From Bacteroidales bacterium (GTDB taxonomy: Bacteria; Bacteroidota; Bacteroidia; Bacteroidales; UBA932): 64,000 nt of DNA. Under the pieces are notes generated by a model. That model made no database searches and was not told where the DNA came from. It saw only the letters and a list, made by a program, of their open reading frames with translations. Numbering within the stretch: position 1 is the first letter of the stretch; each line of letters begins with the position of its first letter. A program made the translations under genes and the position numbers. The stretch lies in contig JAFRXI010000008.1 in the NCBI GenBank assembly GCA_017437755.1, forward strand, positions 1 through 64,000. Reading direction: 5' to 3'. Positions 43,539-52,613 of this stretch are shown one piece after another.

Positions 43539-44270
43539 CTACTTGTTCTCGTCGTCGCCGGGTTCGTGAAGCACGATGTCGATGAATTCCATGGTGGAAC
43601 TCTCCATCTTGTACACCAGGTCGCTCACGTTGGAAGTGAGCCAGTTGTAGCCGAAGTAGGCGATGATGCCCACGATGAGGCCGCCCACGGTGGTGAGCAT
43701 GGCGGTGTAGATTCCGTCGGACAGCAGCGTGATGTCTATGTTGTTGCCTGCCTTGGACATGTTGAAGAAGGCCTTGACCATGCCGAGTACCGTTCCGAGG
43801 AAACCGATCATCGGGGCGCCGCCGGCGATGCTGGCGAGCAGCGGAAGACCTTTCTCAAGCCTGGCGACTTCCACGTTTCCGGTGTTCTCGATTGCGCTCT
43901 GGATGTCGGTAAGCGGCCTTCCCAGGCGGTTGATTCCGGTTTCGATCATCCTGGCAACGGAATTGTCATACCTGCGGCACAGGGTTACGGCCGATTTGAA
44001 CTTCCCTTCACCCATGTAGTCGCGGATGTCCTTCATGAAGTTCTGGTCGATTTTGGAGGCATGGCGGATCACCCACCATTTCTTGCCGATGATGTAGATG
44101 GCCAGCACCGACAGGGCCAGGAGCACCCACATCAGGGCTCCGCCCATCCTGAACATGGAGAAGAGACTTTCGTGCATCTCGGTGGCCTGGGGGGCTGCCT
44201 GGACTGCATTTTCCATTGCCCCGGAGATGGCCTCCATGGTGGTGTCGGCCTGCAAGAGATTGAATATCAT
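43539..44270 (-). CDS. exbB: ExbB/TolQ/MotA-family proton channel protein
   Basis: 243 residues. A periplasmic N-terminal segment precedes a first helix (ALMWVLLALSVLAIYIIG), then a cytoplasmic loop with RRYDNSVARMIETGINRLG, and two more helices carrying GLPLLASIAGGAPMIGFLGTVLGMV and the Thr-rich ALTTVGGLIVGIIAYFG-type segment typical of the family. It is the first gene of the exbB-exbD-tonB operon, with a palindrome 4 bases before its ATG and a -7 box at 44334-44341. Confidence 0.94.
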   Translation of the reverse strand: MIFNLLQADTTMEAISGAMENAVQAAPQATEMHESLFSMFRMGGALMWVLLALSVLAIYIIGKKWWVIRHASKIDQNFMKDIRDYMGEGKFKSAVTLCRRYDNSVARMIETGINRLGRPLTDIQSAIENTGNVEVARLEKGLPLLASIAGGAPMIGFLGTVLGMVKAFFNMSKAGNNIDITLLSDGIYTAMLTTVGGLIVGIIAYFGYNWLTSNVSDLVYKMESSTMEFIDIVLHEPGDDENK

Positions 44271-44274
44271 ATTA

Positions 44275-44286
44275 TTAAGTACTTAA
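44275..44286 (-). promoter_or_regulatory. 12-base palindrome before exbB
   Basis: TTAAGTACTTAA, perfectly self-complementary, ends 4 bases before the exbB ATG. The same 10-base core TAAGTACTTA lies 7 bases before the yefM ATG. It could be a repressor site or chance. Confidence 0.3.
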
Positions 44287-44333
44287 TTGATTAATCGTTA
44301 TTGGCTGCATTGGCCTTATCGGCCATCAAACTA

Positions 44334-44341
44334 CAAAAATA
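44334..44341 (-). promoter_or_regulatory. Candidate -7 box of the exbB operon
   Basis: TATTTTTG on the minus strand lies 63 bases before exbB, with no TTG at the ideal distance. The leader contains a short hairpin TGGCC-TTATC-GGCCA (44311-44325). Confidence 0.42.
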
Positions 44342-44362
44342 GCAATTTTTTTATAAAAAAAA

Positions 44363-44386
44363 TGCTCCCCCGGTGAAGGGAGAGCA
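44363..44386 (-). terminator. Terminator after the 195-residue barrel gene
   Basis: Stem TGCTCTCCC against GGGGGAGCA on the minus strand (one mismatch, 6-base loop), followed by a run of eight T. A T run on the other side means it could work in both directions. It separates the barrel gene from the exbB promoter. Confidence 0.75.
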
Positions 44387-44412
44387 CTTTTTTATCGTTT
44401 TTGGGGGTTGGA

Positions 44413-45000
44413 TCAGAAGGTGTAGAAGAGGCCGAGATTGCCAATGCCGCCGTTCACGCCGAAATCGAAGCCTACGTCGACACCATCTGCTCCCTTATAC
44501 TTGGTAAGGTTCAGGCCGATGCCGCCCAGGCGGGTAACCAGGGAAAGCTTGTCGGAAAGGGAGATGGCGAGGCCTGGGCGTGCAGCTAAGCCGAAGGTAA
44601 AGTGGGTTCCGCCATATACTGGATAATAATCCCCACTTATTTCAACAACGGCTTCTTCAATGTATACATCCGCCGAATCGTGCCGGCTTTTACCGTAGGT
44701 TGTGTAGTTCAATCCGACAATACCGTCGACGAACAGGCTTGCAATTCCGCTCTTCCAGAAAGTGTAGCGTGCATAAGGGCTGAGGCCGATGCCGGTACGC
44801 CCCTCGGCGAAGTCGAGGTCAAGCAGGGCGCCAACCGACCAGGGACCACCGTTGAAGGTGTAGCCGACTTCGGGGGCGATTCCAACGCTCACGGATTTGT
44901 CGTAACTGTTCAAACTGAATGAACCTCCGGCCCAGAACTGGGCGTTTGCCGAGAAAACGGCCGAGATGGCAATGATTGCCGAAAGGAGTAATTTTTTCAT
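44413..45000 (-). CDS. Small outer-membrane beta-barrel protein
   Basis: 195 residues. A signal peptide MKKLLLSAIIAISAVFSANA is cleaved before QFWAGG. About eight amphipathic beta-strands alternate with turns (VGIAPEVGYTF, GIGLSPYARYTF, HFTFGLAARPGLAISL), ending in the aromatic GNLGLFYTF suited to BAM insertion. This matches small OmpA/OprF-like or porin-family barrels without a peptidoglycan domain. The substrate, if any, is unknown. It is a single-gene unit with its own promoter (45039-45068) and terminator. Confidence 0.85.
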   Translation of the reverse strand: MKKLLLSAIIAISAVFSANAQFWAGGSFSLNSYDKSVSVGIAPEVGYTFNGGPWSVGALLDLDFAEGRTGIGLSPYARYTFWKSGIASLFVDGIVGLNYTTYGKSRHDSADVYIEEAVVEISGDYYPVYGGTHFTFGLAARPGLAISLSDKLSLVTRLGGIGLNLTKYKGADGVDVGFDFGVNGGIGNLGLFYTF

Positions 45001-45038
45001 TATGCTTTTGGTTTAAAGTTTGTCACACGGACCATCTA

Positions 45039-45068
45039 CAAAAATAATAAAAATTTTTCAGTTATCAA
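45039..45068 (-). promoter_or_regulatory. Promoter of the small barrel gene
   Basis: TTG (45068-45066), a 19-base spacer and TATTTTTG (45046-45039) on the minus strand, 38 bases before the ATG. The -33 element lies inside the last codons of the methyltransferase gene upstream. Confidence 0.72.
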
Positions 45069-45624
45069 GGTTTTCTGCGCTTTTCTGATTACAGGAACAG
45101 CCTGCGGTCGCATGCCACAGGACTACTCCGGCGGCTACGGAAACGTTGAGAGAATGCTTGGTTCCGCGCTGCGGAATCTCCAGCGCGAGGTCCGAAGCAT
45201 CCACCACGTCCTGGCTCACGCCATCCACCTCGTTCCCGAAAATGAAGGCGTATTTCCGGCCCTTCTCCCGGACGAAACAGCCTAATTCCAAGGAGTTTAC
45301 GGTCTGTTCCACCGCTATGGTGACATACCCCTCGGCCTTAAGCCTTCCCACGACCTCCAGGGTGTGGGGACAGTGCTCCCACGGGACGCTGAACTCGGCG
45401 CCCAGGGCGCTCTTGTGGATTTCGGCCGAGGGAGGGACGGGGGTGATGCCGCAGAGGTATACCTTGTCGGCCTTGAAGGCGTCGCAACTGCGGAAAACGG
45501 AGCCGGCGTTGTGCGCGCTCCGGATATTGTCCAGCACCACCACGATGCCTTCCTGGGGAAGCTGCCTGTACTCCTCAGGCGTAAGCCTTCCCATCTCGAT
45601 TCCCAGAAGTTTCCTGTTTTTCAC
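45058..45624 (-). CDS. SpoU/TrmH-type RNA methyltransferase
   Basis: 188 residues from a GTG at 45624. An ATG 10 codons later (45594) is the alternative. The GTG is preferred because the residues after it (NRKLLGIEMGRL) align with the usual N-terminus of Bacteroidetes relatives. A SPOUT domain shows VVLDNIRSAHNAGSVFRSCD, FIFGNEVDGVSQDVV and the knot LEIPQRGTKHSLNVSVAAGV. It likely 2'-O-methylates a tRNA or rRNA ribose. The frame is open far upstream but enters the divergent serpin gene. A -7 box ends 4 bases before the GTG. Confidence 0.9.
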   Translation of the reverse strand: MKNRKLLGIEMGRLTPEEYRQLPQEGIVVVLDNIRSAHNAGSVFRSCDAFKADKVYLCGITPVPPSAEIHKSALGAEFSVPWEHCPHTLEVVGRLKAEGYVTIAVEQTVNSLELGCFVREKGRKYAFIFGNEVDGVSQDVVDASDLALEIPQRGTKHSLNVSVAAGVVLWHATAGCSCNQKSAENLDN

Positions 45625-45628
45625 GTTG

Positions 45629-45644
45629 CAAATATATATCTTTG
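45629..45644. promoter_or_regulatory. Back-to-back -7 boxes for the methyltransferase and serpin genes
   Basis: The minus strand has TATATTTG (45636-45629), 4 bases before the methyltransferase GTG. The plus strand has TATCTTTG (45637-45644), 65 bases before the serpin ATG. Neither has a TTG at 19 bases. If both are used, polymerases would compete for the same DNA. Confidence 0.45.
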
Positions 45645-45709
45645 TATGCAAGATTCCGTCTGTGACGGCATTTATTTTGATGTGTGAACCCTGTAAAGTT
45701 TGTTTTAAT

Positions 45710-46975
45710 ATGGAAAGAATCATGATCAAAACCATTGCTGCAGTTATGTCTATATTGTCCTTTTTCGGTTGCCGCCAGCCCGAGTCACCCTCGGACCCGC
45801 CGGCCCTCAAGGAGCGCCAGGACATAGTCCTCTCCAAAGCGCAGAAGGAATACGTCCAGGCAGGTAACTCCTTCGCTTTCAACCTGATGAAGCAGATCAA
45901 CAAGGAAAAGAGCGGGAAGAGCTGGATCATGTCGCCGCTCAGCGTCCAGTATGCCATGGGCATGGTGCTGAACGGTGCCCTGGGGGAGACGGCTTCCCAG
46001 ATCAGCAATACCCTGGGTTACGGGAAAGACGGTGCCGCCGGGGTGAACGGATTCTGCAAGGCCCTCACCGACGGCATCGGGGAAGTGGACCCGTCCACAG
46101 CGGTGAAAATAGCCAACGTGCTGGTTTACAATACCCACAACGACAACGGCGGTGGTGTCAGGCTCAAGGAGCCGTTCGTCAAGGCCCTTAGCGACTTCTA
46201 CTATGCCGGAGTGGAGACCTTCGATTTTACGGCCGACAACAAGGCCGCCCTGGACAGGATCAACGGCTGGAGCTCGGAAAAGACCAACGGGATGATTCCC
46301 ACCATCCTCGACGAGGTGGATCCCCGCTGCCTGTCATACTTCCTCAATGCCGTGTATTTCAAGGGGATGTGGGCCAACAAGTTCAACAAGGACTACACTT
46401 CCAAGAAGACGTTCACCAAGGACGACGGCTCCACCCTCAAGGTGGACATGATGAGCCAGACGGAAGACTTCGGATACTTCGGGGGCGACAAGTACAAGGC
46501 CCTCTCCATGCCCTATGGCAACGGCGCCTTCAAGATGACGGTCATCCTTCCCCACAAGGGAATTGCCCTTGACGACGTGGCTGCGTCGCTGGATCCCGCC
46601 GCATGGGAGTCGCTGAGGTATCTCCGCACCAGGGAGGTGGACGTGGAATTCCCCAAGTTCGAGACGGCTTCCTCGCTGCCCCTCAACGATGCCCTGAAGG
46701 CCCTGGGAATGGTTCTTCCGTTCAAGGCCGGTGCCGATTTCACCGCCATGAGCGATGCTGCCGACCATATCTCCATGGTATTCCAGAAGGCAAAGATAAA
46801 GGTGGACGAGGAAGGCTCCGAGGCTGCTGCCGTGACCGTGGTGGGCATGATTGAGGCAACAGCCCTTCCCAATCCCGAGAACTATGTTTTCCACGCCGAG
46901 AGGCCGTTCCTTTACGTGATATCGGAAGTCAGCACGGGCGCGATTCTCTTCATGGGACGCTTCAACGGGGACTGA
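45710..46975 (+). CDS. Serpin-family lipoprotein (protease inhibitor)
   Basis: 421 residues from the ATG at 45710; a start 4 codons later is equally possible. The signal ends in the lipobox-like FFGC (Cys21), so it should be anchored in the outer membrane. The serpin fold is complete: [43 protein letters not shown], and the C-terminal [24 protein letters not shown]. The hinge [10 protein letters not shown] matches inhibitory serpins, and counting from it puts P1-P1' at Ala383-Thr384, suggesting inhibition of an elastase-like protease (inference). It may protect the cell from host or competitor proteases. Confidence 0.93.
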   Translation: MERIMIKTIAAVMSILSFFGCRQPESPSDPPALKERQDIVLSKAQKEYVQAGNSFAFNLMKQINKEKSGKSWIMSPLSVQYAMGMVLNGALGETASQISNTLGYGKDGAAGVNGFCKALTDGIGEVDPSTAVKIANVLVYNTHNDNGGGVRLKEPFVKALSDFYYAGVETFDFTADNKAALDRINGWSSEKTNGMIPTILDEVDPRCLSYFLNAVYFKGMWANKFNKDYTSKKTFTKDDGSTLKVDMMSQTEDFGYFGGDKYKALSMPYGNGAFKMTVILPHKGIALDDVAASLDPAAWESLRYLRTREVDVEFPKFETASSLPLNDALKALGMVLPFKAGADFTAMSDAADHISMVFQKAKIKVDEEGSEAAAVTVVGMIEATALPNPENYVFHAERPFLYVISEVSTGAILFMGRFNGD

Positions 46976-47001
46976 TTCCGGCAAAACGAATTTTTTATGG
47001 G

Positions 47002-47027
47002 GCCGTTTTGATGTTTTTCAAAACGGC
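47002..47027 (+). terminator. Terminator after the serpin gene
   Basis: A perfect 9-base stem, GCCGTTTTG and CAAAACGGC, with an 8-base loop, followed by TTTATTATATTT. The T-rich tail doubles as the -7 box of glyA. Confidence 0.7.
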
Positions 47028-47032
47028 TTTAT

Positions 47033-47040
47033 TATATTTG
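47033..47040 (+). promoter_or_regulatory. glyA: Promoter -7 box of glyA
   Basis: TATATTTG, an exact TAnnTTTG, lies 21 bases before the glyA ATG. The nearest TTG (47008-47010) is 22 bases upstream, inside the terminator stem of the serpin gene. Confidence 0.5.
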
Positions 47041-47061
47041 CATGATTCTAACACTTGCACA

Positions 47062-48372
47062 ATGAAACAGGACTTGCAGGTCTTCGACCTCATCAAGAAA
47101 GAAAAGGAAAGGCAGGCGTCGGGCCTCGAGCTCATAGCCTCCGAGAATTATGTATCTTCCCAGGTGCTCGAGGCAATGGGCTCGATATGCACCAACAAAT
47201 ACGCCGAGGGCTATCCCGGACGCCGTTATTACGGGGGATGCGAGGTCGTGGACCAGATCGAGCAGCTGGCAATCGACCGTCTGAAGGAGCTCTACGGGGC
47301 CGAGTATGCCAATGTCCAGCCCCATTCGGGCGCACAGGCCAACCTCGCCGTGGAGATGGCCGTGCTCCGTCCCGGCGACACCTTCATGGGACTTGACCTG
47401 GCCCACGGCGGCCACCTTACCCACGGGTCCCCGGTAAACGCCTCCGGAATCCTCTACAAGGCCGTTTCATACGGTTTGAACCCTGAAACCGGCATGATAG
47501 ATTACGACCAGATGGAGAAGACCGCCCTGGAAACATCTCCCAAGCTGATAATCGGCGGTGCCTCGGCCTATTCCCGCGAGTGGGACTACAAGAGGATGAG
47601 GGAGATTGCCGACAAGGTGGGAGCCCTCCTGATGGTGGACATGGCCCATACCGCAGGACTCATTGCTGCAGGACTGCTCGATAATCCCGTAAAATACGCA
47701 CACATAGTTACTTCCACCACCCACAAGACCCTTCGCGGACCCCGTGGCGGAGTTATCCTGATGGGGCGTGACTTTGACAATCCATGGGGCCTTACCACTC
47801 CCAAGGGCGTGGTCAAGAAGATGTCGCAGATACTCGACTCTTCAGTATTCCCGGGAGTGCAGGGCGGTCCCCTGGAACATGTCATCGCCGCAAAGGCCGT
47901 GGCTTTCTATGAGGCGCTCCAGCCGGAATACAAGGCTTACCAGAAGCAGGTGGTTGACAACGCCAAGGCCATGTGCGAGGCCTTCATCGAGAGGGGATAC
48001 AAGGTGGTGTCCGGCGGTACCGACAACCATCTGATGCTCATAGACCTGCGTCCAAAGTTCCCCGAGGTCACCGGCAAGATGGCGGAAAAGGAACTGGTCA
48101 AAGCCGACATCACCGTGAACAAGAACATGGTCCCGTTCGACTCCAGGAGCCCCTTCCAGACTTCGGGAATCCGGGTTGGAACTCCGGCCGTGACCTCCAG
48201 GGGATTTGTCGAGAAGGATATGGTGGATATCGTGGAACTCATCGATGCCGTCCTCACCGCCGTGTCGCAGAATGCCTCCGACCTGGAGTCTCCCGCGTAC
48301 AGGAAGGTCCTGGACAATGTGCGCCACAAGGTTCACATGATTACCAGCGGGCGTCCGCTCAACCGTTATTGA
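47062..48372 (+). CDS. glyA: Serine hydroxymethyltransferase
   Basis: 436 residues from the ATG at 47062 (MKQDLQVF). PLP enzyme converting serine and tetrahydrofolate to glycine and methylene-THF, the main one-carbon source. Signatures are [67 protein letters not shown] and the PLP-lysine motif [14 protein letters not shown] strong hairpin terminator follows (48407-48439). It links functionally to folC, 5.6 kb downstream, through folate. Confidence 0.97.
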   Translation: MKQDLQVFDLIKKEKERQASGLELIASENYVSSQVLEAMGSICTNKYAEGYPGRRYYGGCEVVDQIEQLAIDRLKELYGAEYANVQPHSGAQANLAVEMAVLRPGDTFMGLDLAHGGHLTHGSPVNASGILYKAVSYGLNPETGMIDYDQMEKTALETSPKLIIGGASAYSREWDYKRMREIADKVGALLMVDMAHTAGLIAAGLLDNPVKYAHIVTSTTHKTLRGPRGGVILMGRDFDNPWGLTTPKGVVKKMSQILDSSVFPGVQGGPLEHVIAAKAVAFYEALQPEYKAYQKQVVDNAKAMCEAFIERGYKVVSGGTDNHLMLIDLRPKFPEVTGKMAEKELVKADITVNKNMVPFDSRSPFQTSGIRVGTPAVTSRGFVEKDMVDIVELIDAVLTAVSQNASDLESPAYRKVLDNVRHKVHMITSGRPLNRY

Positions 48373-48406
48373 CAACCGGCGGGCCAGGCGCCCGGCAATA
48401 AATAAA

Positions 48407-48439
48407 GGTGGCAGGAGTCGTAAAGACTGTCCTGCCACC
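48407..48439. terminator. Bidirectional terminator between glyA and ppdK
   Basis: A perfect 10-base stem, GGTGGCAGGA and TCCTGCCACC, extended by an inner GTC-GTAAA-GAC stem. TTTTGTTT follows on the plus strand and TTTATTTATT on the minus strand, so it can serve both convergent genes. Confidence 0.85.
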
Positions 48440-48467
48440 TTTTGTTTCGTATCCGGGTGATACCGGA

Positions 48468-51194
48468 TTACTTGGCCTGGAGGATCTGTGCCTGGGCGGA
48501 AGCGAGGCGTGCGATGGGCACGCGGAACGGCGAGCAGGACACGTAGTTGATGCCGATGGTGTTGAAGAACCTGATGGAAGCGGGGTCTCCGCCGTGCTCA
48601 CCGCAGATTCCGCAGGTGAGGTCGGGCCTTGAGGAACGTCCGCCTTCAACGCCGATCTTGACAAGCTGTCCCACAGCCTTGGTGTCGATGGTCTGGAACG
48701 GATCGGAATCGAGGATCTTGTTGCCAAGATAGTCGCCCATGAAGGTGCCGATGTCGTCGCGGGAGAAGCCGAATGTCATCTGGGTGAGGTCGTTGGTTCC
48801 GAACGAGAAGAACTCGGCGGCACGTGCCATCCTGTCGGCGGTGAGGGCTGCGCGGGGGATTTCGATCATGGTACCGAACTGGTACTGGATGAACTCGCGG
48901 GATGCGCCTTCAACCTCGGCCTTGACCCTGTCGCAGATAGCCCTCTGGAAGCTGAGCTCGCGGGCGGAAATGGTCACGGGGATCATGATTTCCGGATGCG
49001 GGTGCATGCCTTCCTTCAGGAGTTCGGCGGTGGCGGTGAAGATGGCCCTGTACTGGGTCTCGGCGATGAGGGGGAAGCTGACGTGGAGACGGACTCCGCG
49101 GTGACCCATCATCGGGTTCACCTCGTGGAGGTTCTCGCCCCTCTTCTCGATTTCGCGGACGCTTACGCCGAGGTCCTTTGCAATCTCGGCCTTCTTGTCC
49201 TCGGTCTTGGGAACGAACTCATGCAGAGGCGGATCCAGGAGACGGAACACGACGGGCTTGCCGTCCATCACACGGAGGGTCTCCTTGACGGCCGCCTTCA
49301 TGTAGGGCTCCAGTTCGGCAAGTGCGGACTTGCGCTCCTCGTCGGTGTCGCAGAGGATCATCTTGCGCAGCTTGCTGAGCGGGGTCTCGCTGTTGCGGCC
49401 GTAGAACATGTGCTCGATACGGAAGAGGCCGATTCCCTCGGCGCCGAACTTGAGGGCGCGGGCGGCATCCTCAGGAGTGTCGGCGTTGGTGCGGACACCC
49501 AGTTTGCGGTATTTGTCGCAAAGGCTCATGAACGTGTTGAAGAGGGGATTCTCGGAAGCGTCCATGGTAGCGATGGCACCGTCATAGACGAGGCCCTTGG
49601 CGCCGTTGAGGCTCACTGTGTCACCTTCCTTGAATACCTTGTCGCAGCCTGCGAACGAGACGGTCTTGTCCTTGAAGTTGATCTTCATGGCGTCGCATCC
49701 CACGATGCAGCACTTGCCCCAGCCGCGGGCCACGAGGGCTGCGTGGGAGGTCATACCGCCCCTTTCGGTGAGGATTCCAACGGATGCATGCATACCGTCG
49801 ATGTCCTCGGGAGAAGTCTCTTCACGCACCAGGATCGAGGGCTTTCCGGCCTTCAGGCAGGCGATTGCGTCCTCGCTGGTGAAAACGATCTGTCCCACTG
49901 CTCCGCCCGGAGATGCAGGCAGACCCTGTGCGATAGCGGTGCTCTTCTTCTCGGATGCGGGGTCGAGTATCGGGTGAAGGACTTCGTCCAGCTGGGCGGG
50001 CGAAACCCTCATGATGGCGGTCTTCTCGTCGATCATTCCCTCGTCAAGCATGTCGCATGCCATCTGGAGGGCGGCGAGGCCGGTGCGCTTGCCGATACGG
50101 CACTGGAGCATCCAGAGGTGGCCCTCCTGGATGGTGAACTCTATGTCCTGCATGTCGTGGAAGTGCTCTTCCAGGCGGCTGCGGATACCGTCAAGCTCCT
50201 TGTAAACCTCAGGCATGGCGGTCTCGAGGGAAGCTAGGTTCTTGTTCTTCTCGCTCTTGGTGGCCTCGTTGAGGGGATTGGGGGTACGGATACCGGCAAC
50301 CACGTCCTCGCCCTGGGCGTTGATGAGCCATTCGCCGTAGAACTTGTTGTCGCCGTTGGCAGGGTTGCGGGAGAACGCCACGCCGGTGGCGGAGGTGTCG
50401 CCCATGTTTCCGAATACCATGGACTGTACGTTGACGGCTGTGCCCCAGTCATCGGGAATGTGCTCGATCTGGCGGTAGCGGATGGCCCTCTTTCCGTTCC
50501 ATGACTTGAAAACACCTCCGATGGAGCCCCAGAGCTGTGCCTGGGCGTCGTCGGGGAATTCCACTCCCAGGACCTCCTTGATGCGGACCTTGAACGCCTC
50601 GGCGAGGTCGCGGAGTTCGTCGGCGGAGATCTCGGTATCGGACTTGTAGCCCTTTGCTGCCTTGAGGTCCGACATCATCTTGTCAAGCTGCTGGCGGATG
50701 CCCATCCCGTCCTCGGGCTCGATGCCCTCGGCCTTCTCCATAACCACGTCGGAATACATCATTATAAGACGGCGGTAGGCGTCGTAGACGAACCTGGGGT
50801 TGCCGGTCTTGCGGATCATTCCGGGTATGGTCTTGGAGCAGAGTCCTATGTTGAGGATGGTATCCATCATGCCGGGCATGGAACTGCGGGCGCCTGAGCG
50901 GCAGCTGACGAGGAGGGGATCGTTCTCATCCCCGAAGGTCTTGCCCATTATCTTCTCGGTGGCCTTGAGCGCTTCGGCAACGTCTCTCTTGAGTGCATGG
51001 GTGTAGCCGCCTCCGAGGGCATAATACTCGGTACAGCATTCAGTTGTGATAGTGAAACCGGCGGGAACCGGCATGCCAAGAAGGCTCATCTCGGCCAGGT
51101 TGGCACCCTTTCCGCCGAGGAGTTCCCTCATCTTACCGTCGCCTTCAGCGGTTTTGCCGCCAAAGCGATAGACTCTTTTCCTCTGTTCTTCCAT
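48468..51194 (-). CDS. ppdK: Pyruvate, phosphate dikinase
   Basis: 908 residues. It interconverts pyruvate, ATP and phosphate with PEP, AMP and pyrophosphate in central metabolism. The N-terminal ATP-grasp domain begins LLGGKGANLAEMSLLGMPVP, the phosphohistidine domain has ERGGMTSHAALVARGWG (catalytic His), and the C-terminal PEP-binding barrel has GIGLFRIEHMFY and FSFGTNDLTQMTFGFSRDD. Length is normal. It stands alone on the minus strand, with PhoH ending 78 bases upstream. That gap is T/A-rich with no convincing promoter. Confidence 0.97.
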   Translation of the reverse strand: MEEQRKRVYRFGGKTAEGDGKMRELLGGKGANLAEMSLLGMPVPAGFTITTECCTEYYALGGGYTHALKRDVAEALKATEKIMGKTFGDENDPLLVSCRSGARSSMPGMMDTILNIGLCSKTIPGMIRKTGNPRFVYDAYRRLIMMYSDVVMEKAEGIEPEDGMGIRQQLDKMMSDLKAAKGYKSDTEISADELRDLAEAFKVRIKEVLGVEFPDDAQAQLWGSIGGVFKSWNGKRAIRYRQIEHIPDDWGTAVNVQSMVFGNMGDTSATGVAFSRNPANGDNKFYGEWLINAQGEDVVAGIRTPNPLNEATKSEKNKNLASLETAMPEVYKELDGIRSRLEEHFHDMQDIEFTIQEGHLWMLQCRIGKRTGLAALQMACDMLDEGMIDEKTAIMRVSPAQLDEVLHPILDPASEKKSTAIAQGLPASPGGAVGQIVFTSEDAIACLKAGKPSILVREETSPEDIDGMHASVGILTERGGMTSHAALVARGWGKCCIVGCDAMKINFKDKTVSFAGCDKVFKEGDTVSLNGAKGLVYDGAIATMDASENPLFNTFMSLCDKYRKLGVRTNADTPEDAARALKFGAEGIGLFRIEHMFYGRNSETPLSKLRKMILCDTDEERKSALAELEPYMKAAVKETLRVMDGKPVVFRLLDPPLHEFVPKTEDKKAEIAKDLGVSVREIEKRGENLHEVNPMMGHRGVRLHVSFPLIAETQYRAIFTATAELLKEGMHPHPEIMIPVTISARELSFQRAICDRVKAEVEGASREFIQYQFGTMIEIPRAALTADRMARAAEFFSFGTNDLTQMTFGFSRDDIGTFMGDYLGNKILDSDPFQTIDTKAVGQLVKIGVEGGRSSRPDLTCGICGEHGGDPASIRFFNTIGINYVSCSPFRVPIARLASAQAQILQAK

Positions 51195-51272
51195 GTGAAT
51201 AAATAATTGAATATGTTAGAATTATATATGTCTTGAAAAAGCCGCCGCGAATTTACGAAAAAAAACGTCTTG

Positions 51273-52613
51273 TTACAACAACTTGGCCGCCAATTCGGAA
51301 AGTTCGCTCCTTTCGCCCTTGCGGAGGAAGACGTGCTGGAACACTTTCTGCCCCGACATCTTTTCTCCCAGATGGGTGAGGCCGTTGGACCACTGGTCCA
51401 GGTACGGCTGGTCGATCTGGAAGATGTCGCCGGTGAAAACGATCTTGGTCCCTTCCGCGGCCCGGGTGATCACGGTCTTGATTTCGTGCGGTGTCAGGTT
51501 CTGCGCCTCGTCTATGATGAAGAAGGACCTCCCGAGGCTGCGCCCCCTGATGTAGGCGAGCGGCATGATCAGGAGTTTCTCGTCCTTGAGCAGGTTCTCT
51601 ATCTTCAGATACTGGCGGCTGCCTGGCCTGAATACCGATTTGATTACCTCCAGGTTGTCCATCAGCGGCATGAGGTAGGGGCTCATCTTGCTCTTCTGGT
51701 CGCCGGGGAGGAAACCAATGTCCTGGTTCCCAAGCACCACGGTGGGCCTGGACAGTATTATCTTGTCAAAGTCCTTTTCCTGCTCCAGGGCCGATGCAAG
51801 GGCGAGCAGCGTCTTTCCCGTTCCCGCCCCTCCGGTCAGTGATACCAGGCTGATGTCGGGGTTGAGGCAGGCGTCAATGGCGAATTTCTGCTCGTCGTTG
51901 CGGGGGCGGATACCGTAGGCTTCCTTTTCCCTCACAAGCACAATGCAGTCCCTTTTGGCGTCGTACCTGGCGCATGTCACGCTGCTCCCGTCGCCCTGGC
52001 CCCACTGGAGTTTGTAAAGCTGGTTGGGGGAGGGCCTTGTCTTTGAGAGCACCCGCCAGTCCATGCAGTTGTCCTGCCCGTAGGCGAGTTTCTGAAGTGC
52101 GGCCGAGTCGTCGGCCACCAGGGTCTGGATCTCCTTCTGGCTCTGGTCCAGGCGGTCTTCCTCGATCCTGTCGGTGAGGTAGTCCTGGACTTCCATACCT
52201 GCGGCCTTTGCCTTCAGGCGGAGGTTTATGTCCTTGGTTACCAGCGCCGTGAATCTGCCGGGGTTGTTGTCCCTGACCCACATTGCGGTGGACAGGATGC
52301 GGTGGTCCTGGATATCGTCCAGGAACAGGTCGCGATACTCGGGAGGGAAGGGGTGGTTTGGCTCTATCTTGATGAACCCCAGGTTCTTCCCGATGGGAAC
52401 ACCCCTTGGGCCGAATTTCTTTCCGTCGGTGAGTTTGTTGATTTCCCTCATGAAGCCGCGGGCATTGAACGAGAGCGCGTCGGTGCCCTTCTTGAACTTG
52501 TCCAGTTCCTCCACTACGGCGATGGGGATCACCAGGTCATTGTCCTGGAATTTTCGGAGCGCCTTGTAATCGTGAAGGATAACGTTGGTGTCCAGAACGA
52601 AAATCTTGCTCAT
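51273..52613 (-). CDS. PIN-domain PhoH-family ATPase
   Basis: 446 residues. The N-terminal PIN ribonuclease-type domain has KIFVLDTNVILHDY (metal Asp8) and VVEELDKFKKG. The C-terminal PhoH ATPase has Walker A GGAGTGKTLLALASA, then DKIILSRPTVVLGNQDIGFLPG and Walker B FFIIDEAQNLTPHEIKTVI. The PIN-PhoH fusion is a known RNA-unwinding and cleaving family, also called PhoH2. It directly follows the PurL-like gene with no gap and is probably expressed from that gene's promoter. Confidence 0.93.
   Translation of the reverse strand: MSKIFVLDTNVILHDYKALRKFQDNDLVIPIAVVEELDKFKKGTDALSFNARGFMREINKLTDGKKFGPRGVPIGKNLGFIKIEPNHPFPPEYRDLFLDDIQDHRILSTAMWVRDNNPGRFTALVTKDINLRLKAKAAGMEVQDYLTDRIEEDRLDQSQKEIQTLVADDSAALQKLAYGQDNCMDWRVLSKTRPSPNQLYKLQWGQGDGSSVTCARYDAKRDCIVLVREKEAYGIRPRNDEQKFAIDACLNPDISLVSLTGGAGTGKTLLALASALEQEKDFDKIILSRPTVVLGNQDIGFLPGDQKSKMSPYLMPLMDNLEVIKSVFRPGSRQYLKIENLLKDEKLLIMPLAYIRGRSLGRSFFIIDEAQNLTPHEIKTVITRAAEGTKIVFTGDIFQIDQPYLDQWSNGLTHLGEKMSGQKVFQHVFLRKGERSELSELAAKLL

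Noticed and set aside
45146-45709. Serpin frame extended upstream by 188 codons
   Set aside because: It overlaps the methyltransferase gene on the other strand, and the lipoprotein signal begins only at 45710 or 45722.
51195-51272. Promoter for ppdK
   Set aside because: The only candidate (TAAATTCG with TTG 20 bases upstream) deviates at two points, so it is not listed as a feature.
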